A stretch of 64,000 nucleotides of DNA from Flavobacteriales bacterium (GTDB taxonomy: Bacteria; Bacteroidota; Bacteroidia; Flavobacteriales; JABDKJ01), in the NCBI GenBank assembly GCA_013002285.1, contig JABDKJ010000022.1:1-64000 (forward strand), written 5' to 3'. This document shows positions 50,800 to 59,403 of this stretch, in pieces. Position 1 is the stretch's first letter. Every line of letters begins with the position of its first letter. A model generated the notes under the pieces. The model had not been told where the DNA came from and did no database searches. It worked only from the letters and a program-made list of their open reading frames with translations. The position numbers were made by a program, and so were the translations under genes.

Positions 50800-53328
50800 C
50801 TATTCTAAATTGAATATCTTATTCATTCTGTCGATAAACCAAGACGTTCCAGATAATTCTGAATCTGTTAACTGGTAGTTCTCTAAGATGGATTTATCAA
50901 ATCGGTCTTTCATACTATATGCCTTAAAAAACATTTCTAAGTCATCTGAATCCAAATATTCTACAATCTTCATCTCATTCGATTTATCCTCTAGTTTTTC
51001 GAGCTGCACCTTAAATTCTTGATATGATTTTCTCGCCATTTTAAAATTTGAAATTATAGAATTCTTTTCTTCGTTTTTTTGTTTGATAATTTCATTTTCA
51101 TATACTGAAATATTGAATCCATCTAAATTCAGCTCTTCAATATTTTGAGGATGATATAAATAGTTTTCGATACAATAGTATTCAAGGATGAAATAGTTAG
51201 AATACTTTTTCTTAATCTTTTCAATCTCTGAATCCAAAAGAAAGTCTCGATCTCTTAATCCGTATTTATCGGGATTGGTTTTTACCTTAATGAAAACAGA
51301 GGAACTATCACTCTCAGGAAAAAAAGTCAAATGTTCGAGCCCCAATCTTAGGAGTAACCCTGCTGTTTTATTTTCACAAACCACCACCTTTTCTTGTGAC
51401 AGTGCTTTCTTCGAAATGTCGCTGGTTAATTCTAATACAGAAACTTCAAGCAGACTAATCTCACATCTCGTTTGCGTAATGTTATTACTTTCAAATCTTC
51501 TAAGAAGATTAAATCGGTAAAAGTGAGGTGAATCTCCAGAAGTACATACCGGACAATTACAAGGAACCATTTCCTCAACCTCTAAATTGTTGAAGTCCCT
51601 GTGAATTTCATTTATAGTCTTTCTTATCAGATAAAGGAATTCTCGTTTATTTTCTCCATCTAGTTCAACAGTTATCCTATTCTCGAAATACCTTTCTCTA
51701 ATTAAAGCGCTGGTATCTTCGTATTTAAGCATTACTCCATACCTCCAATAACAATTATTCAGAATATCTGAATTCATTTTCACTATCAGTCTTGCTAGAA
51801 TTCCTTTGGGCATAAACTTATATCTGAATTCAAACTTTGAAGTGTCTTCTGTTTTATTCCAAGAGTAATCAATTTCGTCTACAGGAAGCAATCTGGGAAC
51901 TAAATACTCATTATCTGAGAGTTGAAAGCACAAATCAAATTTATTGTTCTTCATCAACGACAAAAGTTCCTTAATCTTGTTTTTATATTCCTTGCCAGAC
52001 CAGATTCTTAAAATGTCATTTGATGTGAATCTCCCTCTATTGGAAATCACCTGTCGGTCATCCAAAATTTTATATACTCCTGTAGTAATCCATTCATGGT
52101 TTAAAACAACTAAATCCTGTAATTCAACATCTTCTTGGAAGTGTATTATTACTCCTAGATCATGAAAATATTCGCTAAGAAATAGTGCGCTTTCTTCATC
52201 TCGAAAGTGACTTTTACATATTGATAAATAACGTTCTTTACTTATGTGATCAAATCCACCATTCTTAAGATCTTCTATGTCTCTTCTTATATCAACCCAG
52301 ACTTTCGGTAAAGGATTTCCAATATGTGGTAAATTAGAAGCTATGGCTTTTAAAGAATCTTTGAACTTGAGAAAAGTTGGCTTAAATTTGCTTTTTAAGC
52401 TTATTTTATCAAATGAAACAATATTGGAAAAATTGGACTTATATTCTTTAACCGGTAATTCCTTAGTCGGTTGATCACATTTATTCATAGCCATCATTAC
52501 AGGACTTGAATCACCCAAAAGTTTAATTATATTAAGCCAATAGAAAAAGTCGTCATGACTATCCTCTTTTCTTGACTCGGTTACCAATAAATAAATAGAA
52601 CGTTTAGTTAAAAAAAATTGGTGGGTCGAATGATATATTTCTTGTCCCCCAAAATCCCATACATTAATTTGAAAATCTCTTGAAATATTGGGATTTATTT
52701 TTTTGATTTCTTCAACAGGAATTATCCACTTATCGATATTGATTCCTTCTGTACTTGCTTCTTCCTCCAATGAATAGTTCTCATCGATTAGAGCCTTCGA
52801 TATACAAGTTTTTCCAACTCTTCCTTCTCCAACAATAATTAATTTGACCTCATAAATGAAGTCCTGCACTTTAAGCTCCTTATAAAAGTTTCTAATTGAT
52901 TCTAACCCTCTCGCAATTATCTCTGGAGGTAACATTTCGAATGGGTTATCTGCGAGATTTATCTCTTTCAAATTATCCATGTTTGCAATTTGCTCAGCAA
53001 TTTCACTTAGCAAGTTGTTCTTTAGATTTAAATAGTTGAGATTCTTTAACTTAGACAAACCAGTGGCCACATTGGAAACATGATTATTTTCCAAGTTTAA
53101 ACGCACTAAGCTCTTGATTCTATTGATTTCCTTTGGAAGAATTTTGACTTTATTTTTTCTTTCATCATCAATCCATTCATCATTTCCCAAATCGATTGAT
53201 ACTATTTCCGGATAATCGAAAAGATACTGTGGTATTTCATCTAATCCACAATTTCTAAGATCAACCGTTTGCCAGCCGTGTTCACAAACGTTCTTTTTTA
53301 CCGCGCTAATTTTTTGTTTGTTTTTCAT
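50800..53328 (-). CDS. Roco GTPase (LRR-Roc-COR) with DUF4435/TOPRIM-like C-terminal domain
   Basis: 842 aa from ATG 53328. Leucine-rich repeats (about residues 15-140; SLVRLNLENNHVSNVATGL, NLNYLNLKNNLLSEIAEQI). Roc GTPase (about 160-330): P-loop GEGRVGKTCISKAL, G3 DFGGQEIYH, G4 NKCD. COR domain (about 340-640) ending in PCNCPVCTSGDSPHFYRFNL. Then a region (about 680-790) with KVVVCENKTAGLLLRLGLE, YGLRDRDFLLDSEIEKIKK and ILEYYCIENYLYHP, which is the pattern of DUF4435/TOPRIM-like proteins found in phage-defence genes. The protein looks cytosolic. A GTPase switch with a nuclease-like tail in a variable cargo slot suggests defence, as inference. Confidence 0.85.
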   Translation of the reverse strand: MKNKQKISAVKKNVCEHGWQTVDLRNCGLDEIPQYLFDYPEIVSIDLGNDEWIDDERKNKVKILPKEINRIKSLVRLNLENNHVSNVATGLSKLKNLNYLNLKNNLLSEIAEQIANMDNLKEINLADNPFEMLPPEIIARGLESIRNFYKELKVQDFIYEVKLIIVGEGRVGKTCISKALIDENYSLEEEASTEGINIDKWIIPVEEIKKINPNISRDFQINVWDFGGQEIYHSTHQFFLTKRSIYLLVTESRKEDSHDDFFYWLNIIKLLGDSSPVMMAMNKCDQPTKELPVKEYKSNFSNIVSFDKISLKSKFKPTFLKFKDSLKAIASNLPHIGNPLPKVWVDIRRDIEDLKNGGFDHISKERYLSICKSHFRDEESALFLSEYFHDLGVIIHFQEDVELQDLVVLNHEWITTGVYKILDDRQVISNRGRFTSNDILRIWSGKEYKNKIKELLSLMKNNKFDLCFQLSDNEYLVPRLLPVDEIDYSWNKTEDTSKFEFRYKFMPKGILARLIVKMNSDILNNCYWRYGVMLKYEDTSALIRERYFENRITVELDGENKREFLYLIRKTINEIHRDFNNLEVEEMVPCNCPVCTSGDSPHFYRFNLLRRFESNNITQTRCEISLLEVSVLELTSDISKKALSQEKVVVCENKTAGLLLRLGLEHLTFFPESDSSSVFIKVKTNPDKYGLRDRDFLLDSEIEKIKKKYSNYFILEYYCIENYLYHPQNIEELNLDGFNISVYENEIIKQKNEEKNSIISNFKMARKSYQEFKVQLEKLEDKSNEMKIVEYLDSDDLEMFFKAYSMKDRFDKSILENYQLTDSELSGTSWFIDRMNKIFNLE

Positions 53329-53665
53329 CAATTGCACACTTTACCCAAATTCATTTCATAATATACAAATTGTCCTATTACCTTTAAATATAAAATATTA
53401 TCATATTTTTTACTAGGGTTGAAAAAAAATCATCGGATGGCAAGTTTGCCTTTTCCTAGGAAAAGGCAAACTTGCAAAGGGGACCCCTTTTGATACCCAT
53501 TTTATTTTTAAGGCACTCTGAATTGATTAATTATGTTTTTATCTTTCGTATCAAATAAATTTGGATGTGTCCTTTTGTAAACGCCTATAAACATTAGTCT
53601 GACGTCACACAGAAAGCCGTTTAATGATTTTAGCCGCATCACAATTAAATTAAAATAATTGATTC
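53329..53665. other. AT-rich intergenic region with composite hairpin copy 2
   Basis: About 340 bases between the divergent Roco gene and the 53666 gene. Apart from the composite hairpin at 53440-53498 no gene or clear terminator was seen. Confidence 0.5.
53440..53498. repeat. composite hairpin, copy 2 of 3
   Basis: A perfect 36-bp palindrome (arms begin GCAAGTTTGCCTTTTCCT, centre CCTAGG, 53440-53475). The second hairpin AAAGGGG-A-CCCCTTT (53476-53490) and TGATACCC follow directly. Same order as copies at 13363 and 55264. Confidence 0.78.
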
Positions 53666-54397
53666 TTGGCAAATGAAAAAAGTGGCATATTAGAAGATCA
53701 TTTAAGGGATGGAAAGAAATTTATTCCTAAGATGGTCAATAGTGAGAATAATCTTTTTATCGATTGGGATAGGTTCACTGTGCCCGAAATTATTTGGATT
53801 GCACTCATCTTAGATGACTTGGGTGATCAAATAGGTACCGACTTTGTCATAGAATTGGCAAAAATAATTGATGAGAGTGTGAAAGAAGAAAGTATTCGTT
53901 CCTTTTTATTGTTGTCAAATATTGATCATTTCACCGAATCTGAAAAACAAGTTATTTTAAAGAAATGGAAAGAGTCTAGTCTCTTAAAAGTGATGAATAG
54001 AATTCTTGGCCCTTTCCTTAATTTATATCCTAATTGCCCATTGTCATTTATTCTAGAAGGATATCCATCAGCGAAGCCAGAACAGGCATACATTGAAAGA
54101 TATAAAGAAGTACTGGATGAAATGTTGGATAAAAACTCTAGAACCTCAGTAATGTCAGTTGCAGCAGTAATATATAACCAATTTGTATTAGATAAATTGA
54201 AAGTACCTTCTTCAAGTTCATTGGCGGAATTTCCTGAAGTTTCAAATTATCCAAATACCGATAAATCAAAGATGATTGCAAGTTCTATCCGCGCTCTAAT
54301 TAAAATATTGTATAACAATAAATACTACAACTCTTCTTCTTCTTGGAAGAGGAATTTTTGGGATTTTAGCTACAAAATAGAACCAATGATAATATGA
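53666..54397 (+). CDS. uncharacterised protein paired with a DUF5677 gene
   Basis: 243 aa read from TTG 53666; a TGA stands just upstream and no ATG fits. Soluble, helical. Visible pattern: EDHLRDGKKFIPKM, then WDRFTVPEIIWIALILDDLG. Similar leaders are found in genes next to DUF5677 proteins in variable regions. No family name or catalytic motif recognised. It overlaps the DUF5677 gene by 4 bp (ATGA), so the two are a translational pair and probably act together. Confidence 0.72.
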   Translation: MANEKSGILEDHLRDGKKFIPKMVNSENNLFIDWDRFTVPEIIWIALILDDLGDQIGTDFVIELAKIIDESVKEESIRSFLLLSNIDHFTESEKQVILKKWKESSLLKVMNRILGPFLNLYPNCPLSFILEGYPSAKPEQAYIERYKEVLDEMLDKNSRTSVMSVAAVIYNQFVLDKLKVPSSSSLAEFPEVSNYPNTDKSKMIASSIRALIKILYNNKYYNSSSSWKRNFWDFSYKIEPMII

Positions 54398-55191
54398 ATA
54401 AGGAAGAAGTAAGATCCGAATTTTTCGTAATAATTGAAAACTATACTCAAAATCTTGAAGAAGAATTCAAAAATTTATGGAATACATGGGATATAAAGCT
54501 AAGTGAAAAAGAAAAACACCAGGTTATTGGGGGATTAATAGCAAGACAGATTTCCATAGGAAATCATTCATTGATGTGCTCAACTCAATGGACGAATGAA
54601 ATGGCTCCAATTATTTTGCGCTCAATGTCAGACTTGTATATTTCATTAGCTTGGATTTTGAAAGACCCTTTTCTACGATCAAAGAAATTTATTTATTACG
54701 GCCTTGGAAGGGCAAAATTGGAGAATGAACATAGAAAAGCACAACTTAAAAATGATGGCGTTAATTTAGAAGAAGATCCTTTGGTGCAGGCAACAGAATC
54801 TTGGATAAATAGCCAGAGATTTGATTTTTTGACAACAGTTGACGTTGGAAGTTGGTCGGAAATAAGTATTCGAAAAATGGCAGAGGAGGCCGACTGTTTA
54901 GATTTTTATAATTATGTCTATCAACCATTCAGTTCAGCGGCACATAGCACTTGGAACCATGTTGGAAGACATAATGTTTGTAAAAGCACCAACCCACTTC
55001 ATGATTATTTACTTGTGCCTCACATTGTAAAGCCAGAACCTAATACAGTCTATATTGATATTATAGCTAAGTATATCGAAAAGTGTTTCCATATTTTCCA
55101 TAAAACTTTTGGCACCCCTAGGTTAATTGCTAATTCTTATCTGGCACTTCAAAATGAGCTAGACGAATTATATAAAACTCATTCAGAGTGA
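54394..55191 (+). CDS. DUF5677-domain protein
   Basis: 265 aa, soluble and helical. Conserved block MAPIILRSMSDLYISLAWIL followed by RSKKFIYYGLGRAKLENEHR, and a later HSTWNHVGRHNV; the Arg/His pattern resembles HEPN-type helical bundles, but a definite R-x4-H RNase motif is not clear. DUF5677 genes are frequent in defence-like islands. Paired with the 53666 gene by a 4-bp overlap. Role unproven. Confidence 0.75.
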   Translation: MNKEEVRSEFFVIIENYTQNLEEEFKNLWNTWDIKLSEKEKHQVIGGLIARQISIGNHSLMCSTQWTNEMAPIILRSMSDLYISLAWILKDPFLRSKKFIYYGLGRAKLENEHRKAQLKNDGVNLEEDPLVQATESWINSQRFDFLTTVDVGSWSEISIRKMAEEADCLDFYNYVYQPFSSAAHSTWNHVGRHNVCKSTNPLHDYLLVPHIVKPEPNTVYIDIIAKYIEKCFHIFHKTFGTPRLIANSYLALQNELDELYKTHSE

Positions 55192-55263
55192 ACAAATGAA
55201 GCACATACAAAAAAAGCATCTTTAAAGACACTTAATATTTTAATAATGAAAAGTAAGTGAGAA

Positions 55264-55322
55264 GCAAGTTTGCCTTTTACAAGAAAACGCAACTTGCAAA
55301 GGGAGAATCCCTTTGAATCCCC
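55264..55322. repeat. composite hairpin, copy 3 of 3, upstream of the mobilisation operon
   Basis: Imperfect outer arms GCAAGTTTGCCTTTT / AAAACGCAACTTGC (55264-55297), then AAAGGGA-GAA-TCCCTTT (55298-55314), then GAATCCCC. It lies 87 bp before the first gene of the relaxase/coupling-protein operon, the best oriT candidate of the three. Confidence 0.75.
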
Positions 55323-55385
55323 TCCTACCCTTCTTGCAACAACTAGCCGGGTAACATTCAGGTAACACTTTTGAAAAGAGGAGTT

Positions 55386-55408
55386 CCGTGATTTGGTAAA
55401 AATTACGG
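55386..55408 (+). promoter_or_regulatory. inverted repeat touching the start codon of the mobilisation operon
   Basis: CCGTGAT (55386-55392) and ATTACGG (55402-55408) form 7-bp arms with one mismatch, and ATG 55409 follows at once. It covers the ribosome-binding region, so it may be an operator or a translation-blocking hairpin. Confidence 0.4.
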
Positions 55409-55669
55409 ATGAAAAATACAAGGAATTCATTTACAAACGATCAAGTTACCGCATATTTGAACTTTCATTACGCTCCCGGTTATCTTCAAGATACAGAAGA
55501 GTACTACTACAATGGAATCAAGGACGCCTACTTATCCATTCCTTATCAAAAGACTCAGTTCAGTAACCATGAACTTATAGAGATATTCAAAGCACCAGGT
55601 ACCGAATTTTCATCTGAAGTTGAGTTAGCCCGAATCATTCTGTTCATCAATCAAAACTCTAAATGCTAA
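55409..55669 (+). CDS. small uncharacterised protein, first gene of the mobilisation operon
   Basis: 86 aa, soluble, not recognised. Aromatic-rich N-terminal half (YLNFHYAPGYLQDTEEYYY) and a short helical C-terminus. No HTH is obvious, so it cannot be called a regulator. It overlaps the next gene by 7 bp and begins directly behind an inverted repeat. Confidence 0.65.
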   Translation: MKNTRNSFTNDQVTAYLNFHYAPGYLQDTEEYYYNGIKDAYLSIPYQKTQFSNHELIEIFKAPGTEFSSEVELARIILFINQNSKC

Positions 55670-56772
55670 AAAACAATAAGACCATCGAAAGTCACAGGCT
55701 TACAAATGAAAGCCTGTCTTCTAACATCGAAAAGAAAGATAGTGAATTCAGAACAAAACATACAGGTGATATGGTGAAAAAGATCTGTGCGATGGAAATG
55801 AACACTATAACGAAAGGATCTTCCATCTTGGATTTTACTGGAGAGCTTCAACGAGATTACCAGTCACTCATTGAACTTAACAATGATAGCCTTCAAGGAG
55901 AAAGTGTCCTCAACCATCACAGGCTTCGTACCAATGCGCACCAGGAGGAAATTGAAAGCATCGAAAATAAGATAGGCAAAGAAAATGCCGAGCTCACAAG
56001 AAAAAGATCTGAACTTGATGAACAAGCTAAAAATTTTCGCTTCCCATTGATAACATGGAATTGGGTCCTTTTTGTCTTGGCCATTCTTTCATTCTCTGAA
56101 ACGATAATAAACTACAAAATGCTTTCACTGCTTGGAGGAAATATTATCTCAAGCATCGCAACGGCAATTTTGGTTTCACTATCTGTCTTTTTCTATTGCC
56201 ACTTAGCTGGATCAAAAATTAGAAAGTATTCGAATAATATCCTTTGGAAAAAGGTGCTTCTCTTTGCGGTCTTTCTAGCCCCTATGGTGTTCTTAATGTA
56301 TCAGCTCGCCATGATCAGAATGAAATATATGGAATTGATGAACCTAGGATCGCTCATGATCACATCTCCAATGGCATTTACCTTTATCAATAGTCTTGTT
56401 TTGACGATCTCGTTGTGGTTGGTATATACATATAAGCCTGACTCCTCTTATTCTAAAAGGTATAAGCAGTTTCTAAAGGACAGTAAAGAGATCGACCATC
56501 TAAATAATTCCATAGATCAGCAGGATAAAAATAAACGCAATAAAGAGCATGTCTTTGGAACAGAATGTGGCGATCGCTTCGACATGCTCTTGCTTGGACA
56601 TCGAAATGAACAGGACATCATCAACCGCTATCGTAGTTGCTTTGAAGCAATGAAGATCGCAATGCTCATTCGCAACTCTCAAACTCAAAAGCTCTTTGAT
56701 AACAAAGGCGAAAATGACCTTCCACCATTGAAGTGCTATTATGAAAACTATAAAAATCACATGAACCAATGA
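55663..56772 (+). CDS. multi-pass membrane protein with N-terminal coiled coil
   Basis: 369 aa, not recognised. Residues about 1-125 are helical and charged (coiled coil; EENKIGKENAELTRKRSEL-like pattern near 105-125). Four membrane segments follow in about 130-265 (WVLFVLAILSFSETII, IATAILVSLSVFFYCHLAG, VLLFAVFLAPMVFLMYQLAM, NSLVLTISLWLVYTY). The soluble C-terminus (about 270-369) contains GTECGDRFDMLLLGHRNEQD. It lies in a five-gene run with 4-bp overlaps that ends in the coupling protein and relaxase, so a membrane part of a transfer apparatus is plausible. Confidence 0.72.
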   Translation: MLKNNKTIESHRLTNESLSSNIEKKDSEFRTKHTGDMVKKICAMEMNTITKGSSILDFTGELQRDYQSLIELNNDSLQGESVLNHHRLRTNAHQEEIESIENKIGKENAELTRKRSELDEQAKNFRFPLITWNWVLFVLAILSFSETIINYKMLSLLGGNIISSIATAILVSLSVFFYCHLAGSKIRKYSNNILWKKVLLFAVFLAPMVFLMYQLAMIRMKYMELMNLGSLMITSPMAFTFINSLVLTISLWLVYTYKPDSSYSKRYKQFLKDSKEIDHLNNSIDQQDKNKRNKEHVFGTECGDRFDMLLLGHRNEQDIINRYRSCFEAMKIAMLIRNSQTQKLFDNKGENDLPPLKCYYENYKNHMNQ

Positions 56773-57488
56773 ATCTGATAAACATGAAATTCTCAGTGAA
56801 CACAATTCTCTTTCTTTCAACGCTTCTTGCTGCCTGTAGCACAGAAACACACGTTGAACATCGAAGCGTTGCGTTACTGTATGACCGTACCTCTATTGAA
56901 ATACAAGAACCTGAGATCCTACAGATCAACAAAGAGATCGGATTGGAATTGAACTCCAATAATGCCGTTCACTTTCGATATCTCAATTTGGGCAACACCA
57001 AATACTTGAAAGTGGAAGAACTAAAATTAGGATCAAATCCTTCTCTTTTAGCAAATGAAATAGAACGTATCGCAAAAGTGGAGAAGTTCAAAAAAGAGTT
57101 AAATACGTTCCTCGAACAACAGATTCATAGAGAACATGACTATAACAACTCATCTCTGTTGGCCCCTTTGGTTGAGGCATTGCACTTGCTTCGTTTGGAT
57201 CTAGCAGATCATAAGACCATCCTTATGTACAGCGATCTGGAAGAGCACACCGATATTTTTTCTGTTTACCGAAAACGTGATTTGGATCTGGCACTAAACG
57301 ACCCGCCCCTTGCAGCTAAAAAATTATCCGAAAAACTTGTTCTAGGAGATTTTATGGATATCACGCTGCGAATCATTCACTACCCGAAAGATATGGAATC
57401 AGACAAACGATTTAATACAATGCTATCGGTGTACAAGCAAGTATTTAAAGAAACAGGACTAAGAATTAAATACAACAGCGAACAATGA
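56769..57488 (+). CDS. vWA-like lipoprotein of the mobilisation operon
   Basis: 239 aa. Lipobox in FLSTLLAACSTE (Cys near 24). The mature part looks like a von Willebrand A/Rossmann fold: first strand SVALLYDRTSIE (Asp of a MIDAS-like site), later TILMYSDLEEHTDIFSV. Full MIDAS DxSxS is not kept (DRTS). Overlaps its neighbours by 4 bp on both sides. An envelope lipoprotein with this fold in a relaxase operon could help contact recipient cells or control the membrane protein; inference. Confidence 0.7.
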   Translation: MNLINMKFSVNTILFLSTLLAACSTETHVEHRSVALLYDRTSIEIQEPEILQINKEIGLELNSNNAVHFRYLNLGNTKYLKVEELKLGSNPSLLANEIERIAKVEKFKKELNTFLEQQIHREHDYNNSSLLAPLVEALHLLRLDLADHKTILMYSDLEEHTDIFSVYRKRDLDLALNDPPLAAKKLSEKLVLGDFMDITLRIIHYPKDMESDKRFNTMLSVYKQVFKETGLRIKYNSEQ

Positions 57489-57628
57489 AAGATTCATTGA
57501 AGAAACTTGCATTAACCTTTATAAAATTCCTTGGGAAATTATTCCTACTGACAATTTACATCATCAGTAAGCTTATTGAAGGCATTTGTATCGGGATCAA
57601 CAAAACTCTTGAAAGCTATCTGAAATGA
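57485..57628 (+). CDS. 47-aa single-membrane-segment peptide
   Basis: Starts MKDSLKKLALTFIKFLG and continues LFLLTIYIISKLIEGICIG, one hydrophobic helix with basic ends. It overlaps the vWA-like gene (57485-57488) and the coupling-protein gene (57625-57628) by 4 bp each (ATGA), an exact fit that supports a real gene. Its place directly before a coupling protein that itself has little N-terminal membrane anchor suggests a membrane partner for it. Confidence 0.72.
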   Translation: MKDSLKKLALTFIKFLGKLFLLTIYIISKLIEGICIGINKTLESYLK

Positions 57629-59115
57629 TTTCAGCTATTACTGAGCTCATAACAGCCCTATTCAAAGTATTGGGAGAAGTATTTAGCCTCCTTTTCGATC
57701 TCTTTTCAAAAGACCATAAACTCAAGGCCTCCTTTGCTTCGGAAAGAAGCATCTTAAAAAAGCAGAATACTGGTTTCCGCATTACTGGAAGAAAAGCACT
57801 TTCCCGACACTTGTCATACCGAAACTGCCTCGTTTCTGGAGTGACCGGAAGGGGTAAAACCTCAATATCCATTATACCGAGTATACTTAAGTTGAATTGC
57901 TCACAGGTCATCCACGATCCTTCAGGAGAGCTTTTTGAAAAAACAGCTGGAGCATTAAAAGAGCAGGAATACCTGATCGTCCAGATCAATTTTAACAAAG
58001 CCACAGGGCATTTTTTCAATCCCTTTCTACGAGCAAAAACAAAAGCAGAGATCAATCAGCTTGCAACTCTACTAGCACAGGGAGATGAAAAAAGAAAAGG
58101 CGATGCATTCTTTGAACAAAAAGCAATTGAACTTCTCTCAACATTCATCCGCATCCTTAAAACTCAGGAAACCACATATCAAAATGGTTATAACCTCTCC
58201 TATCTTCTTGACCTCTATCAGGCCAAAGATCCCAAGATAGATGAACTTTTTGCTGAGTTTGCAGATGAATCTTTACATACCAAATTTCTGTCTTTTGTAG
58301 GGACTCCTGACAAAACACTAGGTTCCATTGTTGCCTCCGCTCAAGCCTACCTTCAAATATTCTCTTTGGACGAAACTGTGGCATACATCACTTCCAAGGA
58401 CACGATCAACATTGACCTTCGTTCACAGAAAACGGCATTGTTTATCCATTCCTCTATCCCGAGAATGAAATACTATGCCAATATCAGTTCTATTTTTATT
58501 GAGCAACTCTTTGCAGAAGTATTCAAAGAACTTCCCAAAAAAGAGGATCAAGATATTTTCTTCATTCTTGATGAGGCCCCTATTCTCAAACTCAACCTTG
58601 ATGTCTACTGCTCCAATATTAGAAAATACAGGGGAGGAATCATGATCATCACCCAAGATGCTAAAAGTCAATTAAGGACACAGTACGGAGCTGAACGAGC
58701 ACAAACTATCATTTCCAACTGCTATACCAGAATGTATATGGGTGCAGAAATGGAATCTGCCTTGGAGCTTGAACGCATTTTGGGAAACTACGAGTATGCA
58801 GACAAAAAAAATAAGCTGGTCCTGCATAAACGCTGTCTTCGATCAGTAGACGAAATTCTAAGCATGAACGAACGAAATGCTCTTATTATAAGCTCAGGTA
58901 AAAAACCAGTTAAAGCGAAACTCAGACCCTATTATAAGATTCCCAAGCTCAGAAAACTCACTGAGATCGAGTACGAGACCACTGACGGTGTAGAAACCGT
59001 TATTGAAGTTCCTCTTCTTCCATTTCAATCGAATGTTGAACCATCAATTCTTCCTTTAGAAACCGAAGATCCAACAATGCCAAATAAAAATAACAACCCA
59101 TTAAATTTAGAATAA
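57625..59115 (+). CDS. VirD4/TraG-family type IV coupling protein
   Basis: 496 aa. Short N-terminal hydrophobic stretch (LITALFKVLGEVFSLLFDLF), Walker A GVTGRGKTSISIIP (about residues 71-84), HDPSGELFEKTAG, Walker B FFILDEAPILKLN (about 312-324), then TQDAKSQLRTQYG and a conserved C-terminal SSGKKPVKAKLRPYYKIP of TraG/VirD4 proteins. It should bring the relaxase-DNA complex to a type IV channel. No complete mating-pair genes are in the window, so the element is either mobilisable or the channel lies outside. Stop overlaps the next start. Confidence 0.9.
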   Translation: MISAITELITALFKVLGEVFSLLFDLFSKDHKLKASFASERSILKKQNTGFRITGRKALSRHLSYRNCLVSGVTGRGKTSISIIPSILKLNCSQVIHDPSGELFEKTAGALKEQEYLIVQINFNKATGHFFNPFLRAKTKAEINQLATLLAQGDEKRKGDAFFEQKAIELLSTFIRILKTQETTYQNGYNLSYLLDLYQAKDPKIDELFAEFADESLHTKFLSFVGTPDKTLGSIVASAQAYLQIFSLDETVAYITSKDTINIDLRSQKTALFIHSSIPRMKYYANISSIFIEQLFAEVFKELPKKEDQDIFFILDEAPILKLNLDVYCSNIRKYRGGIMIITQDAKSQLRTQYGAERAQTIISNCYTRMYMGAEMESALELERILGNYEYADKKNKLVLHKRCLRSVDEILSMNERNALIISSGKKPVKAKLRPYYKIPKLRKLTEIEYETTDGVETVIEVPLLPFQSNVEPSILPLETEDPTMPNKNNNPLNLE

Positions 59116-59402
59116 TGAATACACAAGAAGAAAAATCAAACTCTCAAACAAGTCCTAATGATATACACGCAAAAAAAATGTCTCGCTTGATCAATGGTAT
59201 GGCTTTGCGCTCCAAGTCTAAAGAAGAGTTCAAACAGAAACTTTCTGAAAAGGGGCTTTCTGTCGAGAATTATAAAGGAACTCTAGGAATTAAAACTTGG
59301 AGATTCATAAGCCTTAAAAATCTAGGCCTTGAGCCAAGCCTTAAAAAGTGGGAACAAGAAAAAGATCCTGGAAAGCAACAGGATCAAGAGATGGAACGGT
59401 GA
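59115..59402 (+). CDS. small uncharacterised basic protein between coupling protein and mobC
   Basis: 95 aa, basic and hydrophilic, not recognised. Short helix-rich block AKKMSRLINGMALRSKSKEE then LSEKGLSVENYKGTLGIKTW. Such small basic proteins near relaxase genes are often relaxosome accessory factors; no direct evidence here. Its start overlaps the coupling-protein stop and mobC follows after 1 bp. Confidence 0.65.
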   Translation: MNTQEEKSNSQTSPNDIHAKKMSRLINGMALRSKSKEEFKQKLSEKGLSVENYKGTLGIKTWRFISLKNLGLEPSLKKWEQEKDPGKQQDQEMER

Positions 59403-59403
59403 A

